The notes below the pieces were generated by a model, which had not been told where the DNA came from, searched no databases, and saw only the letters and a list, made by a program, of their open reading frames with translations. A DNA stretch of 64,000 nt from Asaia siamensis (GTDB lineage: Bacteria; Pseudomonadota; Alphaproteobacteria; Acetobacterales; Acetobacteraceae), in NCBI RefSeq assembly GCF_014635085.1, contig NZ_BMCH01000001.1:403151-467150 (forward strand), in the 5' to 3' direction. This document shows positions 23,745 to 31,544 of this stretch, in pieces. The position numbers were made by a program, and so were the translations under genes. How positions within the stretch are numbered: position 1 is the stretch's first letter; each line of letters opens with the position of its first letter.

Positions 23745-26600
23745 TTGGGAGCTATGTTTCTTGTCTTGCCAGCGCATTCGAGTGACATCGCTCTGGGTAT
23801 GCAGCGTTTTGCTCAGCAGAACGGCATAGACAATTCGTATATTTTCGATATGTCCCAAGACCGTCAGGGTTATATCTATCTCTCGACAATAAGAGGGATC
23901 TATTTTTTTTCCGGAACCAGATTTTACCGTCTCCCGGTAGGGAGCGCGCTTTCGACGGGTAACCGTACTATAATGATGCGCCAGATACCGGATGGCAGAA
24001 TGCTGCTCTCCGACGGGCGCCACCTGCTGATCTCCAGAGGCGAAACGTCTGTTCGCCGTTCCCCATCGACATTGTTGTTCGATACATTGCCCTTTGATCA
24101 TCAGGGGCACATTGATGGGATATTTGTCAGTAGTGATCAGGTTTTTCTGCAGGATCGATCAGGTCTTCACGGATGTAGTTTCTCCCCGCAGTCAGAAATG
24201 CTCTCTTGTGCGGAACAGAGTGTTTCGGGAACGAGAGGCGCTTCAATCTATCAGACGGGCAATCGTGTTCTCGTCGTTTCAAGGAATGCGACCTCAGTTC
24301 GTGATCTGAGTGGGCGGGACGTTATTCCTTCCTCAAGATCGTCAGGGTTTTCGATCTGTCCAAACGCGCCTGCTGGCTTGAACATCTGCCTGCTGCGCGA
24401 AAAAAATCTAACGTCCTCCGATAGCGCTGGCGTTCTTTCTCAAGCTCCTATCGATTGGGAGTTCAATGTGGCAGATCTTGGAGAACGACCCACCTTTGCT
24501 GTCGGCTCATCCGATGCGACTATTTTCTTCGATGGCAACTGGATGCGATCATTTGACGGTCGACACTGGAGTTTTCTCAACCACGATCTGAGCCGTGAGC
24601 AGGATATTACCTTCGCCTATGTCGACCGGGACAAGCAGCTCTGGACCGCACAGGATCTGGTTGAACTCGACAAGCTGATTGGCTGGGGCGATTGGGAAAA
24701 TCTCGAACCGCAGGACATCCGTTCTGTTTGGTCAGTCCTGCCAACTGGCGATGATAACCTCGTATTCACAGGCCAAGGAATATATGCGCTCTCCGGCGAT
24801 GAATTGGGTCACAGGCTTGCGGACGGGAACTTTTTCTTCGGAACGAGCGATGGCGCAGGAGCATTCTGGGCTCCTGTAAACGATGCGACCTTACTTCGTT
24901 GTCGTATAAAAAATCTGATGCTGGCATGTGATAGACATCTCGAGGTTAGCCGTGTGATGGGTCTGGCCTTTTCAAGACGATCTGGCACGTTATGGATCGC
25001 CTCCGATGACGGTTTGCTGTCTTTCGCCTCCGGCACGGAAGCGAAGCCAGATATGGTTAGGGATGTGCAGGGAAGGCCGCTTGCGGCCCCGGCCGCCACA
25101 GTTGCACTCAGGAAAGATGGAACGCCCTGGGCCGTTGAGGGTAACATTCTCTATCGAAAATCGGCTGACGAGCGATGGGTCCCTGTCGTCACGCACTGGC
25201 CGAATTCTGCTGATTTCAAGCCGATTGCCATGACCTTCTCATCGCGGAACGATCTGTGGATCGGAGGATTGCGGGCTCGTAACGGACTTCTGCATCTCAC
25301 GCTTGAGGGGAATCATGTTCGCAGAATCGAACAGATCGATCCCTCGCTGGTTGGCTCTTCGATTGTTTTCAGTCTGCTTTGGGATTCAAGGGGGCGTCTG
25401 TGGGTCGGAACGGAGAATGGACTGGCGGGGTTTGACGGGCATCAGTGGGTCCGTGCGACCAGGGATGACGGTCTGATCGCAGCGAACATCAACCAGCAGG
25501 GTCTTTCAGAGGACCGGGATGGGACAATCTGGATAACGGCGTCTCGCGGCGTCTCGCATCTTATGCATCCAGAGCATCTGTTTCAGAAGCAGGATCTCAG
25601 GCCAGTTTTCATCAAGGTGATGCTGGGCGAGAAAATGTTGCCGGAAAAAGCTGTGCCTTATTCGCGTGACCCGCTCATGGTCACTCTGGGCGCTCTTAAT
25701 ACAGCGCTCTCTTCCACGACTTATTTCCGCTATCGTCTCGACGGCGTGGATGGGAACTGGATTACAACGACGACCGGCGAAATTCGCTACAATTTCGTAC
25801 CGCCGGGACATTCCCGCCTGATAGTGCAGGCCCTGAATGATAACCGCAATCTGGTCTCCGAGCCTATCGTCCTAGAAATCCGGATGCAGCGGCCGTGGTG
25901 GAGCGCATGGCCGCTCATCCTGCTCTATACGGTTTCGATCATCGCGCTGCCTTATGCGCTGAACAAGCTGCGTTTTCGTTATCTGATGAAACGCCAGCGC
26001 CATCTCGAGGCTCTGGTCGATGAACGCACGATCGAGATGCGAGCGGCCCAGACGGCGCTCGAGCAGCAGGCTCGTCAGGACGGTCTTACGAAGCTTATGA
26101 ACCGGCGAACTGCCGAGGCGAGCGTCATGCGTCTGCTCGAGAAATTGTCACGCCCCGACGATACGGGGGTCATGCGCTCGGCTACCCTGGCACTGTTCGA
26201 TGTCGACTACTTCAAGTCAATCAATGACAGTTTTGGTCACGCGATCGGAGACGAAATTCTGGCAGGGATTGGCGCGCGTCTGATTCAGGCGAAGCGGCAG
26301 GAAGAAATCATTGGCCGTCACGGCGGCGAGGAATTCCTGATTGTCGTGCAGGGGGAGTTTGACGATGCGCAAGCACGTATCGCGAGCCTGTTGTCAGGAC
26401 TGAGCGATGTGCCCTTCGAAACCAAGATAGGGCCGTTATCGATCGGTTGCAGCGTCGGGATAGCCCGCACGAGAGCAGAGGAGGCCTGGGCAGATGCGCT
26501 CGAGCGCGCCGACCGGGCTCTGTACAAGGCCAAGCTTGAGGGACGAGGCCGTATCGTGGTTAGTGCACAAGACCAAGACGATGAGGGCTATCCAGACTGA
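23745..26600 (+). CDS. Membrane-bound diguanylate cyclase with beta-propeller sensor (Reg_prop, Y_Y_Y, GGDEF)
   Basis: From the TTG at 23745 the product is 951 residues. Residues ~15-640 are a periplasmic two-component-regulator propeller with repeats such as DMSQDRQGYIYLSTIRGIYFF and DSRGRLWVGTENGLAGFDG. A Y_Y_Y domain (~645-705), one membrane helix (~717-740, WWSAWPLILLYTVSIIALPY), a coiled coil and a GGDEF domain follow. The signature is GGEEF at 860-864, which is active in known cyclases and makes cyclic di-GMP. The usual RxxD inhibitory site reads RxxE. The N-terminus is doubtful: the TTG gives a truncated signal sequence, while the frame stays open upstream to 23631 and a CTG at 23634 with GAGGA would give a complete one. 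Confidence 0.88.
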   Translation: MGAMFLVLPAHSSDIALGMQRFAQQNGIDNSYIFDMSQDRQGYIYLSTIRGIYFFSGTRFYRLPVGSALSTGNRTIMMRQIPDGRMLLSDGRHLLISRGETSVRRSPSTLLFDTLPFDHQGHIDGIFVSSDQVFLQDRSGLHGCSFSPQSEMLSCAEQSVSGTRGASIYQTGNRVLVVSRNATSVRDLSGRDVIPSSRSSGFSICPNAPAGLNICLLREKNLTSSDSAGVLSQAPIDWEFNVADLGERPTFAVGSSDATIFFDGNWMRSFDGRHWSFLNHDLSREQDITFAYVDRDKQLWTAQDLVELDKLIGWGDWENLEPQDIRSVWSVLPTGDDNLVFTGQGIYALSGDELGHRLADGNFFFGTSDGAGAFWAPVNDATLLRCRIKNLMLACDRHLEVSRVMGLAFSRRSGTLWIASDDGLLSFASGTEAKPDMVRDVQGRPLAAPAATVALRKDGTPWAVEGNILYRKSADERWVPVVTHWPNSADFKPIAMTFSSRNDLWIGGLRARNGLLHLTLEGNHVRRIEQIDPSLVGSSIVFSLLWDSRGRLWVGTENGLAGFDGHQWVRATRDDGLIAANINQQGLSEDRDGTIWITASRGVSHLMHPEHLFQKQDLRPVFIKVMLGEKMLPEKAVPYSRDPLMVTLGALNTALSSTTYFRYRLDGVDGNWITTTTGEIRYNFVPPGHSRLIVQALNDNRNLVSEPIVLEIRMQRPWWSAWPLILLYTVSIIALPYALNKLRFRYLMKRQRHLEALVDERTIEMRAAQTALEQQARQDGLTKLMNRRTAEASVMRLLEKLSRPDDTGVMRSATLALFDVDYFKSINDSFGHAIGDEILAGIGARLIQAKRQEEIIGRHGGEEFLIVVQGEFDDAQARIASLLSGLSDVPFETKIGPLSIGCSVGIARTRAEEAWADALERADRALYKAKLEGRGRIVVSAQDQDDEGYPD

Positions 26601-27033
26601 AGGCCGGGATCGTGGCTTCAAAGCGTTCCGATGTGGCGGGAACGATCATATGAAAAAGACCGCGCATAAAGCCGCAAGGCGTCGGCAGAGCAGCCCCCGA
26701 CGTGTACTCAAAAACTTCATTCGCCACTAGAATGGGCTGCTCGCCGACAACGCCCTCGCCGTGAATATGATCCGTTTTACCGCGTCCGTCGGTTATTTCC
26801 CATGACCGGCTCAGGAGCTGGACGGTTTCATCGCCGCTATTTTCGATGCGGATATGATATGCCCATGCGTAATGATGGTCTTCGGGCAGGGACTGATCCT
26901 CGAGCCAGAACGTACGCACGGAAATCGTGATGTCTCTTGTCACCGCTTCATAGCGGGGAGCGGCATCCATAGCTTCAGCAAGACTCGCTTCCGGGTCTGC
27001 TACAAGGCGGGGAGGGGCAGGCTTATGCGACAT
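26560..27033 (-). CDS. apaG: ApaG domain protein
   Basis: The 157-residue protein has the ApaG immunoglobulin-like fold: RYEAVTRDITISVRTFWLEDQS, WAYHIRIENSGDETVQLLSRSWEITDGRGKTDHIHGEGVVGEQP and FEYTSGAALPTPCGFMRGLFHM, ending in IPAFSLDSP. ApaG proteins are linked to cobalt/magnesium homeostasis and pyrophosphate-containing compounds, with no settled enzyme activity. It lies 36 bases after metZ on the same strand, a pairing seen in many alphaproteobacteria, and so probably shares the SAM-II riboswitch control. Its last 41 bases overlap the end of the convergent diguanylate cyclase gene. Confidence 0.9.
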   Translation of the reverse strand: MSHKPAPPRLVADPEASLAEAMDAAPRYEAVTRDITISVRTFWLEDQSLPEDHHYAWAYHIRIENSGDETVQLLSRSWEITDGRGKTDHIHGEGVVGEQPILVANEVFEYTSGAALPTPCGFMRGLFHMIVPATSERFEATIPAFSLDSPHRLGLVH

Positions 27034-27069
27034 GCCCGCCTTGTAGGCCCATGGAGACGCTAAAAGCAA

Positions 27070-28257
27070 TCAGGCTTTGAGCGCGGCGAGGCCCCTCTCA
27101 AGATCGGCAATCAGATCCTTGCTGTCTTCAAGTCCCACCGAAAGCCGTATGGCCCCGTCCGTGATTCCAAGCCGTGCGCGTTCCTGCACGTCTACCTTGG
27201 AGTGGGTCGTCGTGGCCGGGTGTGTGGCCAAAGAGCGTGCATCGCCGAGATTGTTCGAAATGGCGATGAGCCTGAAGGCATTGAGGAAACGGAAAGCGCC
27301 TTCCTTGCCGCCCTCAACTTCGAAGGCAACGAGTGAGCCGCCATTGCTCATCTGTTTTTCAACGAGCGCACGCTGCGGGTGAGAGGCCAGACCCGGGTAG
27401 GAAACGCGGGCAATACCGGGCGCATTTTCGAGGAAATGAGCCACCGCACTCGCATTTGCCGCCATGGCATTGACGCGCAATGGCAGGGTTTCAATCCCCT
27501 TGAGCAATACCCAGGCATTGAAAGGTGAGAGGGCGTTACCCGTGTTGCGGGTGAATGGCTGCAGTGTCTCTTCGATCCACTGCTTGCGCCCGAGGACAGC
27601 ACCGCCGAGCACGCGCCCCTGACCGTCGATATGTTTCGTGCAGGAATACAGCACCACATCAGCACCCAGAGCGATCGGCTTTTGGCCTACCGGTGAGGCG
27701 AAGACATTATCGACCATCAGCAATGCGCCTGCCTTGTGGGCGAGTGTCGCAATGCGCTCGATGTCGAGAATATCAAGCATCGGGTTGGAGGGGCTCTCGA
27801 TCAGAACCGCCCCTGTCGGCTGTGAGAGGGCCGCTTCCCAGCCAGCCCAGTCATCACCGTCGACCAATACAGTCTCGATGCCGTATTTCGGCAGCAGCGT
27901 GGTGACGATCCAGTAGCACGAGCCGAAAAGAGCGCGCGAGGCCACGACGCGATCGCCCTGCTTGAGGTGGGCGAGTAGGGCGGAAGAGACGGCGCCCATA
28001 CCGCTGGCTGTGACGATGCAGGCTTCAGCCCCTTCGAGCAGGGCCAGTCTGGCTTGCAGGGCATCGGTCGTCGGATTGCCGAAACGCGAATATTGATAAT
28101 GGGCGACATCGCCCGTGAAGGTGGCGGCTGCCTGCTCGGCACTGTCATAGACAAAGCCGGAGGTCAGAAAGATCGCTTCGCTGGTTTCGCCGTGCTCGGT
28201 GCGGCTGACATCCTGATGAAGCAGCTTGGTCGACGGGCCGTAGGATGTATCTGTCAT
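27070..28257 (-). CDS. metZ: O-succinylhomoserine sulfhydrylase
   Basis: The 395-residue PLP enzyme of the Cys/Met metabolism family makes homocysteine directly from O-succinylhomoserine and sulfide. Conserved motifs are HYQYSRFGNPTTDALQARLALLEGAEACIVTASGMGA, SPSNPMLDILDI, MVDNVFASP and the PLP lysine in VLYSCTKHIDGQGRVLGG, ending with ATTTHSKV and RLSVGLED. The N-terminus MTDTSYGPSTKLLHQ is the family norm, supporting the ATG at 28257. However, an in-frame ATG at 28332 lies six bases after a GAGG inside the riboswitch pseudoknot. It would add 25 residues and may be the regulated start. Confidence 0.93.
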   Translation of the reverse strand: MTDTSYGPSTKLLHQDVSRTEHGETSEAIFLTSGFVYDSAEQAAATFTGDVAHYQYSRFGNPTTDALQARLALLEGAEACIVTASGMGAVSSALLAHLKQGDRVVASRALFGSCYWIVTTLLPKYGIETVLVDGDDWAGWEAALSQPTGAVLIESPSNPMLDILDIERIATLAHKAGALLMVDNVFASPVGQKPIALGADVVLYSCTKHIDGQGRVLGGAVLGRKQWIEETLQPFTRNTGNALSPFNAWVLLKGIETLPLRVNAMAANASAVAHFLENAPGIARVSYPGLASHPQRALVEKQMSNGGSLVAFEVEGGKEGAFRFLNAFRLIAISNNLGDARSLATHPATTTHSKVDVQERARLGITDGAIRLSVGLEDSKDLIADLERGLAALKA

Positions 28258-28335
28258 GGAAAAGACGCTCCAAAATGCACCTAAAAGAAAGTGGTGCGAT
28301 TCTGGCCGTGGAAAACCTGGAATGCAGAACATCCC

Positions 28336-28394
28336 GGGCCTCTTTAGCGCTGTTGTTTAGCCTCGCCGCAATCCGGCCTTTCAAATCGCGAGGG
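28336..28394 (-). promoter_or_regulatory. SAM-II riboswitch upstream of metZ
   Basis: On the minus strand CCTCGC (28393-28388) pairs with GCGAGG (28366-28361) to form stem P1. The loop begins GATTTGA and ends CCGGATTGC, matching the SAM-II loop. After P1 come CTAAACAAC and GCGCTAAAGAGGCC, the conserved 3' part, whose GGCC can pair with GGCC in the loop to form the pseudoknot. SAM-II elements are alphaproteobacterial and typically precede metA, metX or metZ. Binding of S-adenosylmethionine would close the pseudoknot over GAGG and lower metZ-apaG expression. Sequence match and gene context agree. Confidence 0.9.
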
Positions 28395-28504
28395 ACGCCC
28401 TCCTTCGAGAAGCGACGGCGGAACTATGCGCAAAGCGAGCCTGCTTCGTCAACCGATGCCGCGTGATTGCATCGTGACACAAGCTGCGATAGAAGGAGCG
28501 CCAT

Positions 28505-28578
28505 GCGGGTGTAGTTCAATGGTAGAACGGCAGCTTCCCAAGCTGCATACGAGGGTTCGATTCCCTTCACCCGCTCCA
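28505..28578 (+). tRNA. tRNA-Gly (anticodon CCC)
   Basis: The cloverleaf is complete: acceptor stem GCGGGTG/CACCCGC, D arm with TAGTTCAATGGTAGAA, anticodon stem GCAGC/GCTGC with loop TTCCCAA (anticodon CCC), T arm GAGGGTTCGATTCCCTT, discriminator T and an encoded CCA at 28576-28578. It reads GGG glycine codons. No integrase or attachment-site duplicate is seen beside it. Confidence 0.97.
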
Positions 28579-28604
28579 GAATTCCCCTGAAAATTCGAAA
28601 TAGT

Positions 28605-29168
28605 TCAGCCGCGCAGAAGCTTCTTCTTTGGCGCTTCCGGCGTCTTGTCTTTTGGGGCCGAGGGGGCAGCCGGGGCAGGAGCGCCGTCCTGATAGCCTGA
28701 ACCATTCCAGGTCCAGCGATCATTCTTGTCGATCAGCAGATCATGCATGCCATTATGCCGGCTTGGCAAAACCGAAATAGCCCCGCTGACCGAATCCAGA
28801 ACAAGCTTCCAGCCGCCTTTATGGCGCAGATAGACCGAGGTCGAGCATCCTGCGGAACCACAGAGGCGCGCTGATTGCAGCTGCACGAACAGCGCCATAT
28901 CGCTGCGATCAGACGAAAGCGGGGCTGACGCAACGAGAACGACCGGATTGTCATCATGCTTGGCGGCATCGGCAAGATCGGCGCTGTTGAGTTGGCGGGC
29001 AACCTGATCGAGATTGGTGCCGGGTTGCGCGCTCAGAATGACCGGCCGAGGCCCTGAGGCGTCTTTTGCCTGGGCGGTATTTGTCGTGGCGTGATGCGTT
29101 CGGGCAAGGCTCGCTGGTATGGCCAGCCCCATGACTGCGATACTCGCCACAGCAAGACCAAAACGCAT
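28605..29168 (-). CDS. Exported protein of unknown function
   Basis: The 187-residue protein has a signal peptide (MRFGLAVASIAVMGLAIPASLA-RT), a mature globular part with two cysteines close together (ARLCGSAGCSTSVYLRHKGGWKLVLDSV), and a Pro/Ala/Lys-rich tail (APAPAAPSAPKDKTPEAPKKK). The GGWKLVLD stretch followed by HDLLIDKNDRWTWNGSGY resembles periplasmic proteins with a repeated beta unit, but I cannot name a family. The ATG at 29168 gives the best signal peptide. Another ATG sits five codons upstream. It converges on the tRNA-Gly gene. Confidence 0.65.
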   Translation of the reverse strand: MRFGLAVASIAVMGLAIPASLARTHHATTNTAQAKDASGPRPVILSAQPGTNLDQVARQLNSADLADAAKHDDNPVVLVASAPLSSDRSDMALFVQLQSARLCGSAGCSTSVYLRHKGGWKLVLDSVSGAISVLPSRHNGMHDLLIDKNDRWTWNGSGYQDGAPAPAAPSAPKDKTPEAPKKKLLRG

Positions 29169-29240
29169 CGGAATTTCTTTCATATTCAGTATCGGATCGC
29201 TCTTTCGGCGAGTCGTGGGCAGATTGCCTTTGCGGCTCTT

Positions 29241-29999
29241 TTAGGCGTGACGCAGTGTCACGACCAGTACGTCACGATAGGCCGGACGCGCGGGGTCAAT
29301 CGGCTCGACAGGAGTTACGCCATGATAGACGCGATGATCGTCGACAAGGGCCGTATCGAGCGGTGCCTCAAGAGTGAAAGAACCGATTTCCTCACGATGA
29401 TCATTATGGATCGAGGTCACTCCTGAAGCCACGTTCTCGCGATTGACCATCAGCACGAAGACCCAGTCCACGCCGTCGCGATGCATGCCCTCGGGTGTGG
29501 GGCGGCCATTCTTCCCCGCCTGCGCCTCTATGCGGAACTGATGAATTTCAGCGTGCCAACTATCGGGCTGCGTCGAGGCGGGTGTCATGCGCAGCGCCAG
29601 AAGATGGGCGGCATTCAGAATGGATAGCATGACGGGATGCGCGGCAATCGCATCCTCAATGGGGCCAAACCAGCGTTCTATGCCGCCATTGAGGAGATTG
29701 TAATCGCGGCTCTGATAATGCGGTTGGTGGCGTTTGCGCTCGATACGCCCGCCCGTCAGCGCGTAGGTAGCATAGCGTCTTTTACGGTAGCGCCCGCCAT
29801 CGGCCATGTAACGGTCGAGACCTAGGCGGTTCCAGCTTTCAGCGAAGTTTTCCCAGTCCTGAAAGCCGAAGGCTTCCAGGAAGGAACGCATTTCCTTGCC
29901 GCGTTCGAAAGCGAACCCCTTCTCCTGAAGGGTCGCGACCATCGTGTCGAGGCGCGCCGATTCGGCTGGGGGAAGGACTTGAGAACGCTGCAAGGGCAT
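29241..29999 (-). CDS. 2-oxoglutarate/Fe(II)-dependent dioxygenase family protein (BsmA-like)
   Basis: The 252-residue protein resembles the 2OG-Fe dioxygenase family that includes BsmA. The iron ligands are visible as HRDG in TPEGMHRDGVDWVFVLMV and a distal histidine in DDHRVYHGVTPVEP. RYRKRRYATYAL and RKRHQPHYQSRDYNLLNGG are family blocks near the N-terminus. Some relatives hydroxylate free amino acids such as isoleucine. The substrate here is unknown. It starts 26 bases after the stop of the NADH dehydrogenase gene on the same strand and is probably transcribed with it. Confidence 0.82.
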   Translation of the reverse strand: MPLQRSQVLPPAESARLDTMVATLQEKGFAFERGKEMRSFLEAFGFQDWENFAESWNRLGLDRYMADGGRYRKRRYATYALTGGRIERKRHQPHYQSRDYNLLNGGIERWFGPIEDAIAAHPVMLSILNAAHLLALRMTPASTQPDSWHAEIHQFRIEAQAGKNGRPTPEGMHRDGVDWVFVLMVNRENVASGVTSIHNDHREEIGSFTLEAPLDTALVDDHRVYHGVTPVEPIDPARPAYRDVLVVTLRHA

Positions 30000-30025
30000 G
30001 ACGTCAATCTACCGCTGATCGAAGG

Positions 30026-31261
30026 TTACTGGTCCAGACGCGGACGAGTCGGCAACAGATGTGCCTTCAGGAAAGCTGCCGTTCCGCGCGCAAGACCCAT
30101 GACGCCGATCTGATGCTGACGGAAAATCAGATCATGCAGCCATCGCGGTGCAAGCCCACGCAGAAGGCCACCTCCGAAACTCGTCGAGGAGCCGACCATA
30201 CCCCAACCATTATAGTCACCTAGCGAGACCACGGCACCACGATCGCGGTAAACAAATGTCGAGGGCTCACGTCCCTGCGCGATGACAGGAATGGCGCGCC
30301 CCAGATAGATGCCCTGCTGTCTGGCGACCTGTGCCGTGGCAGGAAGCGGCGCGTCATTAATGCGCGCGCAGTCGCCGAGAGCGAAAATCGACGTATCGCG
30401 GGTCGATTGCATGTGATGGTTGACGACGATCTGTCCACCACGGGCGATATCAAGCCCTTCGAACAATTCCGTTGCGGCACTTGCTCGCACACCTGCCGCC
30501 CAGACGCGCAGCTCGGCGGGAACGACACGGCCATCCTTGAGGTGGAAGCCTTCCTCATCCACCGAGGTCACCATCGCCTCGGTCAGAACGCTGACACCAA
30601 GCGCCTCAAGCTGCTTGCGGGCATCGTTGGAAACGCGCTCGGGGAAAGCGGGAAGAATGCGCTTGCCTGTCTCGATCAGGGAAAGGCTGAGAATGTTCTT
30701 TCTGGCTTCCTTGCCATAGCCGGGGGCGAGGTCGATGGCGCTGCAGAGCTCAGCGGCCAATTGTGTGCCTGTTGCGCCGCCGCCGACAATGCCGACATCG
30801 AGCTTGCGGTTGGCCGCAGCTGCCTCGCGGAAGGCGGCACGGAATTTTTCATGGAACAGGCTGGCATCGGGCAGGGAATCGATGAAGGTGCAATTGGCCA
30901 TGACCCCTTCGATGCCGAAATCATTCGAGCGGGAGCCAAGAGACACGATCAGCATGTCGTAGGGAACGGTCTCGTCATTCGCGAGACGGATCTCGTGCTT
31001 TTCGCGATCAACGCTGCTCAGCGAGCTCTGCACAAAGCGAAAGCCGAAGCGGCGACTCGCCTCGACGAAGGTCGTACAGTCACGCGATTCTTGGCCGGTG
31101 CCCGCGGCAAACTCATGCAGCATGGGTTTCCAGTAATGCACGGCACCCTTGTCGATCAGCGTGGTCTCGATCAGGCGATGACGCCCACGACCGAGGGTCA
31201 TTGCCGTTTCCATCCCGGCAACGCCACCACCAATGATGACCACGCGAAATGCATTTGCCAT
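30026..31261 (-). CDS. ndh: Type II NADH:quinone dehydrogenase
   Basis: The 411-residue flavoprotein has an FAD-binding motif at the N-terminus (VVIIGGGVAGMETA) and an NADH-binding motif in the middle (VGIVGGGATGTQLAAEL). An ALGDCAR FAD block and a C-terminal part (DYNGWGMVGS, LHDLIFRQHQIGV) act as membrane contact. NDH-2 enzymes pass electrons from NADH to ubiquinone without pumping protons and are important in acetic acid bacteria with strong periplasmic oxidation. A GAGGAGG ribosome site and a perfect 9-base hairpin lie just upstream. Confidence 0.9.
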   Translation of the reverse strand: MANAFRVVIIGGGVAGMETAMTLGRGRHRLIETTLIDKGAVHYWKPMLHEFAAGTGQESRDCTTFVEASRRFGFRFVQSSLSSVDREKHEIRLANDETVPYDMLIVSLGSRSNDFGIEGVMANCTFIDSLPDASLFHEKFRAAFREAAAANRKLDVGIVGGGATGTQLAAELCSAIDLAPGYGKEARKNILSLSLIETGKRILPAFPERVSNDARKQLEALGVSVLTEAMVTSVDEEGFHLKDGRVVPAELRVWAAGVRASAATELFEGLDIARGGQIVVNHHMQSTRDTSIFALGDCARINDAPLPATAQVARQQGIYLGRAIPVIAQGREPSTFVYRDRGAVVSLGDYNGWGMVGSSTSFGGGLLRGLAPRWLHDLIFRQHQIGVMGLARGTAAFLKAHLLPTRPRLDQ

Positions 31262-31274
31262 GCCTGTTCCTCCT

Positions 31275-31304
31275 CAGCGTCGTTCGGGCGCGTATACGAC
31301 GCTG
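31275..31304 (-). promoter_or_regulatory. Leader hairpin of ndh
   Basis: CAGCGTCGT and ACGACGCTG form a perfect 9-base stem around 12 bases. On the ndh mRNA the stem ends directly at the AGGAGG ribosome site, 14 bases before the ATG. It could tune translation initiation or be a binding site for a regulator. The structure is seen; the role is inferred. Confidence 0.5.
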
Positions 31305-31442
31305 ATCTGATTGCGTTTTGGAGTAGCTCTCGGAGCTATCGACCCATAATGTGGGTGCAATCGATCCGTCCGTCCAGTCGCTGAAAGCCCTCGGACGATC
31401 AAAAATGGACAGACAGGGTACTAAATCTGAACGCAATCAGAT
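31305..31442. repeat. 13-base inverted repeat flanking the ndh promoter region
   Basis: ATCTGATTGCGTT at 31305-31317 and AACGCAATCAGAT at 31430-31442 are exact reverse complements separated by 112 bases. The pair brackets the probable ndh promoter. It could be two copies of one regulator site in opposite orientation, allowing looping. Confidence 0.6.
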
Positions 31443-31510
31443 GCAAGCGGTTCTCAACAAAGAGAAGGCCCGACTATGAGGGCAATCTAATGCCGCTCTT
31501 GTCGTCGCTG

Positions 31511-31537
31511 GGCGACCGACCTGAAAAGCCGGTCGCC
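31511..31537 (-). terminator. Hairpin after argJ
   Basis: GGCGACCG pairs with CGGTCGCC around an 11-base loop just after the argJ stop, but without a proper T run. It may end or protect the argJ transcript. Confidence 0.5.
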
Positions 31538-31544
31538 GGAAATT

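Noticed and set aside
28505-28578. tRNA-Gly as a possible integration site of a mobile element
   Set aside because: No integrase, no duplicated tRNA end and only ordinary genes on both sides.
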